Shown: positions 15,034 to 22,596, numbered from the stretch's first letter. The stretch is DNA of 32,956 nt from an uncultured Anaerolineae bacterium (GCA_903822545.1 CAIJPN010000011.1:1-32956); one strand, 5' to 3'. Numbers and translations: made by a program. The notes: generated from the letters alone by a model not told the origin.

Positions 15034-15717
15034 CTACTGGGCGTTTTTCAAGTATCTTTCATAATCCTCGGGCGTATCCAAATCGAGCAAAATCGACTCA
15101 TCCGCCGGAACATATAAAATCTCACCCCCGTGCGCATTCAGGAAGTCGCGCAGCGTCTGCGGCGGCTGCATCGCCAGCAACTCCGCCCAAAAAGCCCGGT
15201 CGAGCAAATAGGGATGACCGCGCCGCATCTCAAAACTGGGGATAATGATCCCGCGCCGGGTCTGGTTATACGCTGACAAAATTTCCCGCGCGGTACACAC
15301 CCCGCCCTGTGGCTGGTCACCCAGCCCGATGAACGTGGCATCCACATCCGGGCCGAGCGCCGCCAACCCCGCCTGGACAGATTCCAACATCCCCCCGCTT
15401 TCATACAGGCGATTGAACACCGCCCGCACCGGGAAATTCCCCGCCAAACGGGCAACTTCCGCCTCCACAATTTCCCGCGCCCCGCCGGTGACTGCCACGA
15501 TTTCTGAAACCCCCGCCTCGCTGAAAGTTTTCACCACCTGCCCCAGCACCGACGTCTCACCCCAGGGTAACAGCATCTTCGGCCTGCCCATTCGCCGCGA
15601 CATCCCCGCCGCCAGGATAATTGCGCCAACCCTCACCCCAGCCCCTCTCCCCTTGGGAGAGGGGCTTTGCTCCCTTCCCCCCAAGGGGGAAGGGCAGGGG
15701 ATGATGGTATTATTCAT
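15034..15717 (-). CDS. MocA-like molybdenum cofactor nucleotidyltransferase with repeat-derived N-terminus
   Basis: 227 aa. The NTP-transferase fold of MocA/MobA-like enzymes starts at VGAIILAAGMSRRMGRPKMLLPWG. It continues with IVAVTGG, then FIGLGDQP (metal-binding Asp) and the C-terminal GHPYLLDRAFW...LRDFLNAHGGEILYV...LDLDTPEDY. MocA transfers CMP to molybdopterin for xanthine-dehydrogenase-type enzymes. The start at 15717 overlaps the upstream gene's stop by ATGA. The ~27 residues before the fold (PCPSPLGGREQSPSPKGRG...) are encoded by two perfect hairpins, so a palindromic repeat has inserted in frame between the start codon and the domain. Confidence 0.85.
   Translation of the reverse strand: MNNTIIPCPSPLGGREQSPSPKGRGAGVRVGAIILAAGMSRRMGRPKMLLPWGETSVLGQVVKTFSEAGVSEIVAVTGGAREIVEAEVARLAGNFPVRAVFNRLYESGGMLESVQAGLAALGPDVDATFIGLGDQPQGGVCTAREILSAYNQTRRGIIIPSFEMRRGHPYLLDRAFWAELLAMQPPQTLRDFLNAHGGEILYVPADESILLDLDTPEDYERYLKNAQ
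15630..15694. repeat. Dispersed palindromic repeat, copy 2, inside a coding sequence
   Basis: After CCCTCACCCC come two perfect 10-bp hairpins: CCCCTCTCCC arms (15642-15651 and 15655-15664) and CCCTTCCCCC arms (15672-15681 and 15685-15694). It is translated as the low-complexity N-terminus of the MocA-like protein. It is related to the copy at 13011. Confidence 0.8.
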
Positions 15718-17156
15718 TCCTTCACCCCCCAATCCAATAATTTCCGATAATCCGCTTCGGTATCAACATCCAAAAGCAGGCTTTCATCGTGCCAGGGCAC
15801 ATATTCCACCTTAAACCTGGTAAACAGCGCCCGCCCGCCGGTATCGCCCGTCAGCGTCAGCATTTCCGCGAAAGTGTCACGGTCGAACAATACCGGGTTG
15901 GCGCGCCGGTCTGCTGCCAGCGGCGCAACAATGGATGGCAACCCCTGCCCGTGCCGCTCCACCAGCGCGCGGATGATGTGCGCCGTCACCTGCGGCTGGT
16001 CGGCAAGCAGGAAGACTGCGCCGCCAACACTCAGCCCCCACCCCCCGCCTTCCCCCATTTTCAAACCCGAAAAATGGGGGAGGGGGCCGATGCTGCGCTC
16101 CTCCCCCAAAATCCCCCGGTTTTGGGGGAGGCCGGGAGGGGGCTTTTGCTCGCTTAAAACACCAACCGCCTTAATCACCGACCCCGCCTGCCCATCCTTC
16201 CACTGGTCATTCCTCGCAATCACCACATCCAGCCCGGCCAGCGCCGCTTCGATTTGCCCTGCATACGCCCCGGTGACGACCACCACCGGCCAAAGTCCAG
16301 CTTCCAGCGCAGTTTGGGCCACTTTGCGCACAAAGGGCTGGCCGTGATAATCCAAAAGCTGTTTGGGGCGGCCAAAACGGGATGCTTCGCCCGCTGCCAG
16401 CACCACCCCGGCGATGTTTTCATACACAGCGTGGATTTCCCCGCGCTGGACGCTGGCAACGGCCACCGCATCATAGACTTTGAGCAGGTTGTGGGCCATG
16501 TTCCCGGCGCGGGATTGCAGTTCGGGCGTATCGGCCTGGTTGAGTAAAACCACCTTGCGCGCGCGCGGCGGGATGTTTTTCAGGCCACCCTCGGGGTTGG
16601 TCAAGACCCTGGTAACGGCCTCTGCGCTGACGGGTTGTTCCGGGCGGAGGCCGCTCAATGCCCCGAAAATCTCCGGGCGGTGGATGAAGTTCTCGTTTAG
16701 CGGCCTGTCCAATCCACGCATCCCGGCGGTGACGATGACCACATCTGCAAAGGGTGGGATGGCCGGTTCGTGCGCCGCCGGGGCTTTGAGCGGTTTCTGG
16801 CGCGAGCCATCCGCTTCGATCAGCAGGGGCAGGTCGTGGTATCCGGCGAATTCTTTGAGTAATTGCAATTGTTCTAGCGTGGGGGCAGTGACGCGGGCAA
16901 TATCCTCGCGGAATGGGCCGGTGATGAGCGTTACGCCGCTCATCTCAATTTCTGGCAGTGGCTCGCCCGGCGTCCAGAGAATGTGCCGGTCTGCGTTGGA
17001 GACCTGGCGCGCTGCCAGGTGTGTGGATGTCGTCACCAGTGCCGGGGCTAATTCACGCGCAGCCATAAACAGTGCGGATGTCTTCCCGCCGCCGCCGGTG
17101 AAGGCGATGGTTTGGGATTTTGTGAGACGCAGGGAGTGGGAGAGTGGGTTGGTCAT
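15714..17156 (-). CDS. YqeC-MocA fusion, selenium-dependent molybdenum hydroxylase accessory protein
   Basis: 480 aa, two enzymes in one chain. Residues 1-~245 are YqeC: P-loop TGGGGKTSALF, LVTTSTHLA, LIEADGSRQKPLKAPAAHEP, VVIVTAGMRGLDRPL and VVLLNQAD. Residues ~250-480 are a MocA-like nucleotidyltransferase: GVVLAAGEASRFGRPKQLL, VVVVTGAY and FLLADQPQVT. YqeC accompanies selenium-dependent molybdenum hydroxylases, and MocA makes the cytidylated cofactor. About 40 residues (336-376: PPPGLPQNRGILGEERS...) interrupt the MocA domain between a helix and the strand GGAVFLLADQP. They are encoded by two long perfect hairpins and look like an in-frame repeat insertion in a surface loop. Confidence 0.88.
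   Translation of the reverse strand: MTNPLSHSLRLTKSQTIAFTGGGGKTSALFMAARELAPALVTTSTHLAARQVSNADRHILWTPGEPLPEIEMSGVTLITGPFREDIARVTAPTLEQLQLLKEFAGYHDLPLLIEADGSRQKPLKAPAAHEPAIPPFADVVIVTAGMRGLDRPLNENFIHRPEIFGALSGLRPEQPVSAEAVTRVLTNPEGGLKNIPPRARKVVLLNQADTPELQSRAGNMAHNLLKVYDAVAVASVQRGEIHAVYENIAGVVLAAGEASRFGRPKQLLDYHGQPFVRKVAQTALEAGLWPVVVVTGAYAGQIEAALAGLDVVIARNDQWKDGQAGSVIKAVGVLSEQKPPPGLPQNRGILGEERSIGPLPHFSGLKMGEGGGWGLSVGGAVFLLADQPQVTAHIIRALVERHGQGLPSIVAPLAADRRANPVLFDRDTFAEMLTLTGDTGGRALFTRFKVEYVPWHDESLLLDVDTEADYRKLLDWGVKE
16029..16150. repeat. Palindromic repeat inserted in frame in the YqeC-MocA gene
   Basis: Two perfect hairpins. TCCCCCATTTT arms (16051-16061 and 16071-16081) enclose a 9-nt loop, and CCTCCCCCAAAA arms (16100-16111 and 16120-16131) enclose an 8-nt loop. 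The ~120-nt segment keeps the frame open. Its sequence family differs from the copies at 13011 and 15630. Confidence 0.8.
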
Positions 17157-17169
17157 GGGGAAAAGAAGG

Positions 17170-17221
17170 CAGGTAAACGAGGAAACAAGAGAACCTGTTT
17201 ACCTGTTTCCTCGTTTACCTG
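17170..17221. repeat. 18-bp inverted repeat at the yqeB 3' end
   Basis: CAGGTAAACGAGGAAACA (17170-17187) and its perfect reverse complement (17204-17221) enclose 16 nt that include the yqeB stop codon (17201-17199). The right arm encodes the last six residues of YqeB (TGKRGN), so the element also extends into coding sequence. Confidence 0.8.
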
Positions 17222-17996
17222 TTCCTGCAAGAATCGCCTCCAAGGCCGCGCCGCCGATGGCGAGGGCTTTGTCTGAGACGGTGAAGCAGTATTCGCGGAT
17301 TCCACGCGGGTCGATGTCGCCGATTTTCAGGTTTTTACCCACTTCCAGGCCGGGGCGGATGAGGCCGCGCAGGACGCCATCCATTGCGGCGGTGACGGGC
17401 TGGCCGTTTACTTCGGCCAGGAGTTGCCCGGTGGTCACAAAATCGCCAATTTGGGCGTGAGTGTTGATGACTCCGTCCGCCGGGGAGCGCAGGACGCGGC
17501 GCGGGTCGCCATCGGGTTGGCCGGTGTCGGGGGCGGTGGAGCCAGTCCAGTAGACACGGCCCAGGTTGTGTCCGCGCTGGGTTTCGATGGCGGCGTGGCA
17601 GTTTTTGCCAGCAGTGAAGCCGGGGCCGAGGCCAATGATGAGGGGGGCGAGGGAAAGCTCGTATGATGTGAAATGTTTGGTCAGGCGGGCGTCTATCAGC
17701 GTGGGGAGAGGCAAGATATGAGAGGTAAGAAGCGTTAGGGCGGGGTCTATAATGACCGGGATGTTGTTTTCGGCAAGGATAGAGTCAATTTGGGTGAAAT
17801 CCGCAGCCAGCGTGGCAGTCACACTTTCCACTTTCCACTTTTTTTCATACACAGCTTCAGAGAATGAAACTACTCGCCGCACGGAGAGCGGCTGGGGCAG
17901 TTCGGTGATGATGACGGGGAACCCGGCGCGGTGCAGGCGGATGGCGACGCCGGTGGCGAGGTCTCCGCCGCCGCGGATGATGATGGGGTTGGGCAT
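17199..17996 (-). CDS. yqeB: YqeB, selenium-dependent molybdenum hydroxylase accessory protein
   Basis: 265 aa from the ATG at 17996, with AGG 6 nt upstream. The Rossmann-like start IIIRGGGDLATGVAIRLHRAGF is the signature opening of YqeB. It is followed by LPQPLSVRRVVSFSEAVYE, the acidic LIDARLTK, IGLGPGFTAGKNCHAAIETQRGHNLGRVYW, and a biotinyl-like C-terminal region (SPADGVINTHAQIGDFV, MDGVLRGLIRPGLEVGKNLKIGDIDPRG). The family travels with YqeC and MocA and is linked to a labile selenium cofactor in molybdenum hydroxylases. All three occur here in order on one strand, but no hydroxylase structural gene lies in the window. Confidence 0.9.
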   Translation of the reverse strand: MPNPIIIRGGGDLATGVAIRLHRAGFPVIITELPQPLSVRRVVSFSEAVYEKKWKVESVTATLAADFTQIDSILAENNIPVIIDPALTLLTSHILPLPTLIDARLTKHFTSYELSLAPLIIGLGPGFTAGKNCHAAIETQRGHNLGRVYWTGSTAPDTGQPDGDPRRVLRSPADGVINTHAQIGDFVTTGQLLAEVNGQPVTAAMDGVLRGLIRPGLEVGKNLKIGDIDPRGIREYCFTVSDKALAIGGAALEAILAGTGKRGNR

Positions 17997-18024
17997 GTTT
18001 ACCTGCATGTCGGAATGGAATGAA

Positions 18025-18120
18025 AAATTTTTACGAAGCGCTAAGCTCGCGAAGAATGCCAAGAACAACTTTTTAGAAATCTTTGCGCTCTTGGCGGTTC
18101 GTTTAACGGTGCTTAACGCG
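18025..18120. repeat. Imperfect long inverted repeat, dispersed type
   Basis: GCGCTAAGC near 18037 pairs with GCTTAACGC near 18112 with one mismatch. Inner segments GCCAAGA (18057 region) and TCTTGGC (18090 region) also pair. The text (ctttgcgctcttggcggttcg) is of a kind repeated between genes in many bacterial genomes. It covers the gap between the methyltransferase and yqeB and the last codons of the former. Confidence 0.5.
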
Positions 18121-19092
18121 CAATACCGCGATCTTTGTCGGGTGGTTGAACGGACTCGGGTCGACCGGTGGATTTCCGGCGCGGGTGGATGGAAACCCGG
18201 TGAAATCTTCTGGCACGGGGATAAGTTCTTCGATTGTCAGGTGGCCATCGTGGCACAGGGCTTCGAGTTCGGCGTGGTAATCCTGCCCGCTCAGGAACAG
18301 GGCGTTGTTGATGGCCACTAACCAACCGCCATCGTTGACCAGGGGACGCAGTTTGTTGATGAGACGGGTGCTGTCTTGCTGCAAATCCACGCGGCCTTTG
18401 GATGTGGTTGAGAAGAAGGGCGCATCCAGGAAGATGCAATCGAAGGTCTGGTTTTCACGTTTGAGCTGGCTGATGGCGGGGAAAAAGTCGAGGGCGAGAT
18501 AATCTTTTTTGACAATGGGAAAGCCATTCAGCGTGCAGGATGTTTTGGCCTGGTTGAGAAACTGCCGGTTCAGATCAAGCTGGATAACGTGGGATGCGCC
18601 CCCGGCCAGGGCGGCTATCCCCAGGCTGCCGGTGTAGGCAAAGGTGTTGAGCACGCTTTTGCCGCGCAGGGTTTCGATGGCCCATTTGCGCAGGTTGCGC
18701 GTATCTATGTATAAACTGGCGTCGCGGTTCATGGTCAGGTTGATGGCGTACCAGACGCCGTGTTCGCGGATTTTGCGGTCGGGCTGGCTGCCGTAGGTGA
18801 GCTGGCCATTTTTCTCGAAAGGTGTGGCTCCTCGCCGAACTTTGACGAGGATGCTTTGCAGGCGCGGCAGGCTGGCGCGCAGGAATTCTTGTGCGGTGCG
18901 GACGGCGGCAGCGCCATCGTAGGGCACATCGGCGTAGTTGTAGATGATGGCGGTGGCGGCGTACAGGTCGATGCTCAGGCTGGGGTAACCTTCGTAGAAT
19001 CCGTTGAACAGCCGCAGGGCGGTCTGTTGTTTGGGGTCGAGTAATGCCTGGCGGGCGGTGAGGGCTTTTTCGAGCAGGGAAGTCAAATCCAT
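18103..19092 (-). CDS. RlmI/RlmK-like SAM-dependent methyltransferase
   Basis: 329 aa. The N-terminal RNA-binding/EEHEE-like region (LRLFNGFYEGYPSLSIDLYA, SILVKVRRGATPFEKNG) is followed by a class I Rossmann methyltransferase. Motif I is LNTFAYTGSLGIAALAGGA, the acidic SAM-ribose residue lies in VIQLDLNRQFLNQA, and motif IV is DCIFLDAPFFS. It resembles the 23S rRNA m5C/m7G methyltransferases RlmI and RlmKL, but the active-site Cys of m5C enzymes is not obvious and motif IV has DAPF instead of DPPK. Exact substrate uncertain. A TTTAAT box lies 6 nt before the ATG with no Shine-Dalgarno, a possible leaderless start. Confidence 0.82.
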   Translation of the reverse strand: MDLTSLLEKALTARQALLDPKQQTALRLFNGFYEGYPSLSIDLYAATAIIYNYADVPYDGAAAVRTAQEFLRASLPRLQSILVKVRRGATPFEKNGQLTYGSQPDRKIREHGVWYAINLTMNRDASLYIDTRNLRKWAIETLRGKSVLNTFAYTGSLGIAALAGGASHVIQLDLNRQFLNQAKTSCTLNGFPIVKKDYLALDFFPAISQLKRENQTFDCIFLDAPFFSTTSKGRVDLQQDSTRLINKLRPLVNDGGWLVAINNALFLSGQDYHAELEALCHDGHLTIEELIPVPEDFTGFPSTRAGNPPVDPSPFNHPTKIAVLRVKHR

Positions 19093-19147
19093 GGGGTGAT
19101 TAAACCATATAAATGTTGGGAAAAGGGCCTGGACGCTATAGGAGAAT

Positions 19148-19184
19148 CAAAAACGCTCCGCTTTTGGCAAGCGGAGCGTTTTTT
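19148..19184. terminator. Intrinsic terminator ending the CODH/ACS transcript
   Basis: A perfect 12-bp stem AACGCTCCGCTT / AAGCGGAGCGTT (19152-19163 and 19169-19180) with a TTGGC loop, flanked by A and T runs on both sides. On the minus strand it lies 2 nt after the HdrC-like stop and closes the Wood-Ljungdahl operon. Confidence 0.9.
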
Positions 19185-19185
19185 G

Positions 19186-19464
19186 TCAGGCCAGTCCCCG
19201 GCGGTGGGCTTCTTCGCGCAGCACCAGGATGATTTTTTTCAGGTTTAGTCCTTCGGCGCAGCTGACAGTGGCTTTTGCCAGGACATCTTCTGACCAGAGT
19301 GTGCTACAGGTGAGACACTCGTCGTCATCCATCAGGGCTAGCTGGATGATGCTGCCGAGCGGCACATCCTGTCCTTCGGCTTCAAGGTTACAGTCGAGGC
19401 AGCCTACGCAGCGTTGGATGTTCTGGTTGGTGGCGTCTTTGACAATGCGGCGCAGCGATGGCAC
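19186..19464 (-). CDS. HdrC-like iron-sulfur protein with incomplete cysteine sets
   Basis: 92 aa from a GTG start that overlaps the preceding stop (TAGTG), with AGGAG 10 nt upstream. The layout follows HdrC (heterodisulfide reductase subunit C). A first Cys cluster RCVGCLDCN (C19, C22, C25) is followed by DVPLGSIIQLALMDDDE, then C50 and C53, then C69 in SCAEGLNLKKIILVLREEAHRRG. Canonical HdrC has two CxxCxxCxxxC(P) sets; here both are incomplete, so at most altered clusters could form. HdrABC normally partners MetVF in acetogens, and this gene follows metVF, but no hdrA or hdrB is present. Last gene of the operon. Confidence 0.7.
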   Translation of the reverse strand: MPSLRRIVKDATNQNIQRCVGCLDCNLEAEGQDVPLGSIIQLALMDDDECLTCSTLWSEDVLAKATVSCAEGLNLKKIILVLREEAHRRGLA

Positions 19465-20030
19465 TAAAACTCTTCTCCTCGGGGTTTGAGATAAAGCGCC
19501 AGCAGGGCGACATCGCAGGTTTCGCCATCGGGGAACATGAAGTAATCTTCGAGCATGCACTTGTTGGTGAAGCCCAGTTGTTCAAAGGCGCGCACCACTT
19601 TGGTTTGTTCGGCGATCACTTCGCCCACGATGACGCGCACATCCTGTTTGCGGGCCATGTCGATCAAGACGCGGGTCATTTTCATGCCCAGACCGCGTTT
19701 GCGGAAATCTTTTGCCAGGAACAGGCGATATTCGGCGATGTGGCGCTTGGGGCCATCGTAGAAGCGCAGGGAGGCCGAGCCGACGATGCGGTCTTTGACG
19801 ATGGCGACGATCGGTAAAACCCGGCTGTAATTCAGGTTTTCGCACCAGTTTTCGATGACAGATGGGTCTTTGACGTTGTGGCGCATGTAGCGCAAATCGT
19901 CTGGGGCTACATGCGAGAAATACTCGATCAGCATGGCTTTGTCATCTTTCACCATTGGGCGAATGAGCACGCGCACGCCATCGTGCAGGGTCACAACATC
20001 GCGGTGAGTTTCGATTTCTTTGGGAAGCAT
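19464..20030 (-). CDS. GNAT-family N-acetyltransferase in the CODH/ACS operon
   Basis: 188 aa. GNAT features: DGVRVLIRPMVKDDKAMLIEYFS (first strand/helix), VGSASLRF, the acetyl-CoA loop FLAKDFRKRGLGMKMTRVLI, and VVRAFEQLGFTNKCMLEDYFM. It resembles the acetyltransferase domain often fused to acyl-CoA synthetases (Pat-like), suggesting protein lysine acetylation, but the target is unknown. AATGGAGG lies 4 nt before the ATG. It sits between metVF and the HdrC-like gene and is coupled to the latter by a TAGTG junction. Confidence 0.87.
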   Translation of the reverse strand: MLPKEIETHRDVVTLHDGVRVLIRPMVKDDKAMLIEYFSHVAPDDLRYMRHNVKDPSVIENWCENLNYSRVLPIVAIVKDRIVGSASLRFYDGPKRHIAEYRLFLAKDFRKRGLGMKMTRVLIDMARKQDVRVIVGEVIAEQTKVVRAFEQLGFTNKCMLEDYFMFPDGETCDVALLALYLKPRGEEF

Positions 20031-20055
20031 GGAACCTCCATTGGAGAACCTGTCT

Positions 20056-20089
20056 CCCCGCCCCGTATCTTTTTATGGATGGGGCGGGG
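20056..20089. repeat. GC-rich inverted repeat between metVF and the GNAT gene
   Basis: CCCCGCCCC (20056-20064) and GGGGCGGGG (20081-20089) with a 16-nt AT-rich loop. No U tract follows on the minus strand, so read-through is expected. Confidence 0.6.
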
Positions 20090-20102
20090 CAGGTAATTGG
20101 CT

Positions 20103-21602
20103 TTAGGCGGGAGCAGATTCTTTCTTCTCGGGCTTTTCTGGGGCGACAAAGCCCTTGGGCAGCAGCCCTGCTTCGGTGACGATGCGCGGGACGATATCTT
20201 CCCAGCCAACCGGCATGATGTGCAGGCCGTGGATGCCCTGTTTGGTGCGGATTTTCTCGATGATTTCCAGAGAAATCTTGATGCCTTCTTCCTGTGCGCC
20301 TTTGGCGCCGCCCTTGGCTTCGGCGTCCACCATGCGGTCGATGATTGCCTTCGGGACGAACACACCCGGCACCTGGGTCATGAACTGGGTCATCTTGGCG
20401 CTCTTGAGCGGGGTGATGCCGATCATGATGTAGACTTTGTCGAGGATGTTACGTTTGGCCAGTTCGTTCAGCCAGATTTCCATTCGCTCGGGGTCGTAGA
20501 CCAGGTTGGTCTGGAAGAATTGCGCGCCAGCGTTGACTTTCTTGTGTTCGCGCAGCGCCTGGAATTTGGGATCGGATGCAAATGGGGCGGCTGCCGCGCC
20601 GAGGAAAAACTTGGGCGGGAATTTTAACTCGCGCCCATCGAGATAGTGACCTTCGTCGCGCATGCGGCGCAGGATCCAGATCATCTGGACGGCATCCATG
20701 TCGTTGATATCCATGCGTCCACGCGGGGTGGGGGCCAGCACGGGGCTGTCGCCGGTGATGGCAAGCACATTGCGGACGCCCATGGCGGTTGCGCCCAGGA
20801 TTTCTCCCTGGAGGCTGGCGCGGGTGCGGTCGCGAGCGGCAATCTGCATCACGGGTTCAGCGCCAGTATCCACAGCGATCTTGGAGCAGGCCCAGGAGGT
20901 CATGCGCGGGGTGGCAGAAGCATTGTCGGTGAAGTTGATGGCGGTTACGTAGGGCTTTACCAGTTGGATATTTTCCACCAGTTTTTTGGTGGACATGCTC
21001 AGTGGGGGAGCAATTTCGCAGGCTACGACAAATTCACCAGCTTTGAAGCCTTTTTCCAGGTTTGACATGGGTTCGGTGTAGGCCGGGGCGTGGTACTGGT
21101 CATCGCCTTGCCACCAATCTGGCTGGCGGACGGTGCGGAAGATTAAATCCCAGGTTTTGTAGCGTTTTTCGCCCTGGTCGAGCACCAGGCTTTTGATGAC
21201 ATTGCCGGTGCCGTTCTTTTTGACCGTGGAGACAACATCGCCCCAAGTTTCGGTGCCGACTTTTTCCCAGTCTAGCGGAGGCAGCACTTCGAGCAGTTTT
21301 TCCTGGCGTCCCATGGCAAAGGAGCGCTCGTAGATTTTGTACCAGATGCAGGGGCGGGTTTTATCCACATAGCAATGTTCGGGCGTGGAGCCACCGCAGG
21401 GGCCGTTGCGCAGGCCCTTGGGGCATTCCATCGGGCAGATGAAGGCTGTTTCCTGCAAAAGGCAGTTTCCGCACATGCGGCAGCCGAACAGCGGGCCTTT
21501 TAGGGCGTATTCGATGTTTTCGAGAACGGCATTGCCAAACGATTCTTTTTTAAAGGGCGAGTAGGCGGGCTGCCAGCGTCGTCCAGGAGTGAAGATGGGC
21601 AT
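20103..21602 (-). CDS. MetV-MetF fusion, methylenetetrahydrofolate reductase
   Basis: 499 aa. The N-terminal MetV-type domain (to ~residue 170) holds a Cys-rich site, FGCRMCGNCLLQETAFICPM (C41, C44, C47, C56) and C60/C69 in PKGLRNGPCGGS, for iron-sulfur or zinc. The C-terminal flavin TIM barrel is MetF: VACEIAPPLS, VTAINFTDNA, LGATAMGVRNVLAITGD, FFLGAAAAPF, AGAQFFQTNLVYD and YIMIGITPLKS. It reduces methylene-THF to methyl-THF, the substrate of AcsE. In Moorella MetV and MetF are separate subunits working with HdrCBA-MvhD; here they are one chain. GGAG lies 7 nt before the ATG. It ends in a Lys/Glu/Ala-rich tail. Confidence 0.92.
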   Translation of the reverse strand: MPIFTPGRRWQPAYSPFKKESFGNAVLENIEYALKGPLFGCRMCGNCLLQETAFICPMECPKGLRNGPCGGSTPEHCYVDKTRPCIWYKIYERSFAMGRQEKLLEVLPPLDWEKVGTETWGDVVSTVKKNGTGNVIKSLVLDQGEKRYKTWDLIFRTVRQPDWWQGDDQYHAPAYTEPMSNLEKGFKAGEFVVACEIAPPLSMSTKKLVENIQLVKPYVTAINFTDNASATPRMTSWACSKIAVDTGAEPVMQIAARDRTRASLQGEILGATAMGVRNVLAITGDSPVLAPTPRGRMDINDMDAVQMIWILRRMRDEGHYLDGRELKFPPKFFLGAAAAPFASDPKFQALREHKKVNAGAQFFQTNLVYDPERMEIWLNELAKRNILDKVYIMIGITPLKSAKMTQFMTQVPGVFVPKAIIDRMVDAEAKGGAKGAQEEGIKISLEIIEKIRTKQGIHGLHIMPVGWEDIVPRIVTEAGLLPKGFVAPEKPEKKESAPA

Positions 21603-21620
21603 AGGATATCTCCAGTTGGC

Positions 21621-21660
21621 GTAGGGGCGTAGTAGGGGCGTAACATTGCTACGCCCCTAC
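21621..21660. repeat. GTAGGGGCG palindrome between acsE and metVF
   Basis: GTAGGGGCGTA (21632-21642) and its exact reverse complement (21650-21660) enclose 7 nt. A partial extra copy of the left arm is at 21621-21631. It is nearly identical to the palindrome at 24612, so both belong to one dispersed family. Confidence 0.85.
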
Positions 21661-21672
21661 CGCTACCATTCT

Positions 21673-22596
21673 TTACTGATTTAAATACGCATCGGCGTAG
21701 ATGACTTTGTTGAGCAGGATCTGGGTGGTCTTCCAGATGGCAAGCTGCTCGGGATCAGACATGTCAAAGTCTTCGGGCTGGGGTTCTTCGTTGGCGCCGG
21801 TGCGTTCGGCAATCTTATTGTAGACGGCCGCCAGCGGGTTGGAAGTGTCTTTGTTTTCGATCCAGCGAATGACATCGTTCTGCTTCTGATCAAACGGGTT
21901 CGCAATCATCATTTGCAGGCCCACACCCATCAGCATGGAGAGATAAACACGGTTGATCAGCGGACGGTTTTCGTTCGGCACGGCATTGGAGACGTTGCTC
22001 AGGCCGACGGAGATCATCGGGGCCGGGTCCCAGGCGTATTGCAACATTTGCACAGCGCCGATCAGGTGCGGGCAATATTGCTGGCAGCCGGATGTGGTGA
22101 GCACCAGCGGGTCGATGATCAGGTCCTGCACGGGCATCCCAACTTCCAGGGCGCGTGGGATCAGTGTTTCAACGGCGATATTGACGCGGGCATCGGCTTC
22201 TACCGGGATGCCGCTGGAGCCCATCGTCAGGGCGATGACTTTCGCGCCGTATTTCTTGGCCAGCAGCGGGATTTTCTCCAGGCGTTCGGGTTCAGCTGAA
22301 GTGGAGTTCAGGATCGGCTGGGCTTTGGTGATATTTTGCAGGGCGGCTTCCATACCGTCCACGTTGGTGGTGTCGATGCACAGCGGCACATCCACAACTT
22401 GCTCCACAGCCTTGACGATCCAGGGGAAGACTTCGGCCCAGTCCTTTTTGCGCGGGCCCATGTTGATGTCAACCGCTGAAGCGCCGGCTTCCACCTGCCG
22501 CACAGCCAGATCCATGAAAAATTCGCTGTCACGGGCGGTCAGCGCCTCTTTGACTTTTTCTGAAATGATGTGAATATTCTCGCCGATGATATACAT
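21673..22596 (-). CDS. acsE: 5-methyltetrahydrofolate:corrinoid iron-sulfur protein methyltransferase
   Basis: 307 aa. A pterin-binding TIM barrel with IIGENIHIIS, GASAVDINMGPRK, VPLCIDTTNVDGMEAAL (the Asp that contacts methyl-THF), ILNSTSAE (the conserved Asn), VIALTMGSSGIP, LIIDPLV and SVGLSNVSNAVPNE, which holds the mobile Asn that helps activate the methyl group. It moves the methyl group from methyl-THF to Co(I) of AcsCD. The core matches Moorella AcsE (262 aa). The extra ~45 residues lie in the C-terminal part (NKDTSNPLAAVYNKIAE, EEPQPEDFDMSDPEQ). AAGGAG lies 6 nt before the ATG. Confidence 0.95.
   Translation of the reverse strand: MYIIGENIHIISEKVKEALTARDSEFFMDLAVRQVEAGASAVDINMGPRKKDWAEVFPWIVKAVEQVVDVPLCIDTTNVDGMEAALQNITKAQPILNSTSAEPERLEKIPLLAKKYGAKVIALTMGSSGIPVEADARVNIAVETLIPRALEVGMPVQDLIIDPLVLTTSGCQQYCPHLIGAVQMLQYAWDPAPMISVGLSNVSNAVPNENRPLINRVYLSMLMGVGLQMMIANPFDQKQNDVIRWIENKDTSNPLAAVYNKIAERTGANEEPQPEDFDMSDPEQLAIWKTTQILLNKVIYADAYLNQ

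Noticed and set aside
17170-17221. Inverted repeat considered as a transposon end or attachment site
   Set aside because: No transposase or integrase nearby, no target duplication, and it lies within the end of an intact gene; treated as an intergenic palindrome.
20056-20089. GC-rich hairpin between metVF and the GNAT gene as a terminator
   Set aside because: No U tract follows on the transcribed strand, and the true terminator with U runs lies after the last gene at 19152-19184.
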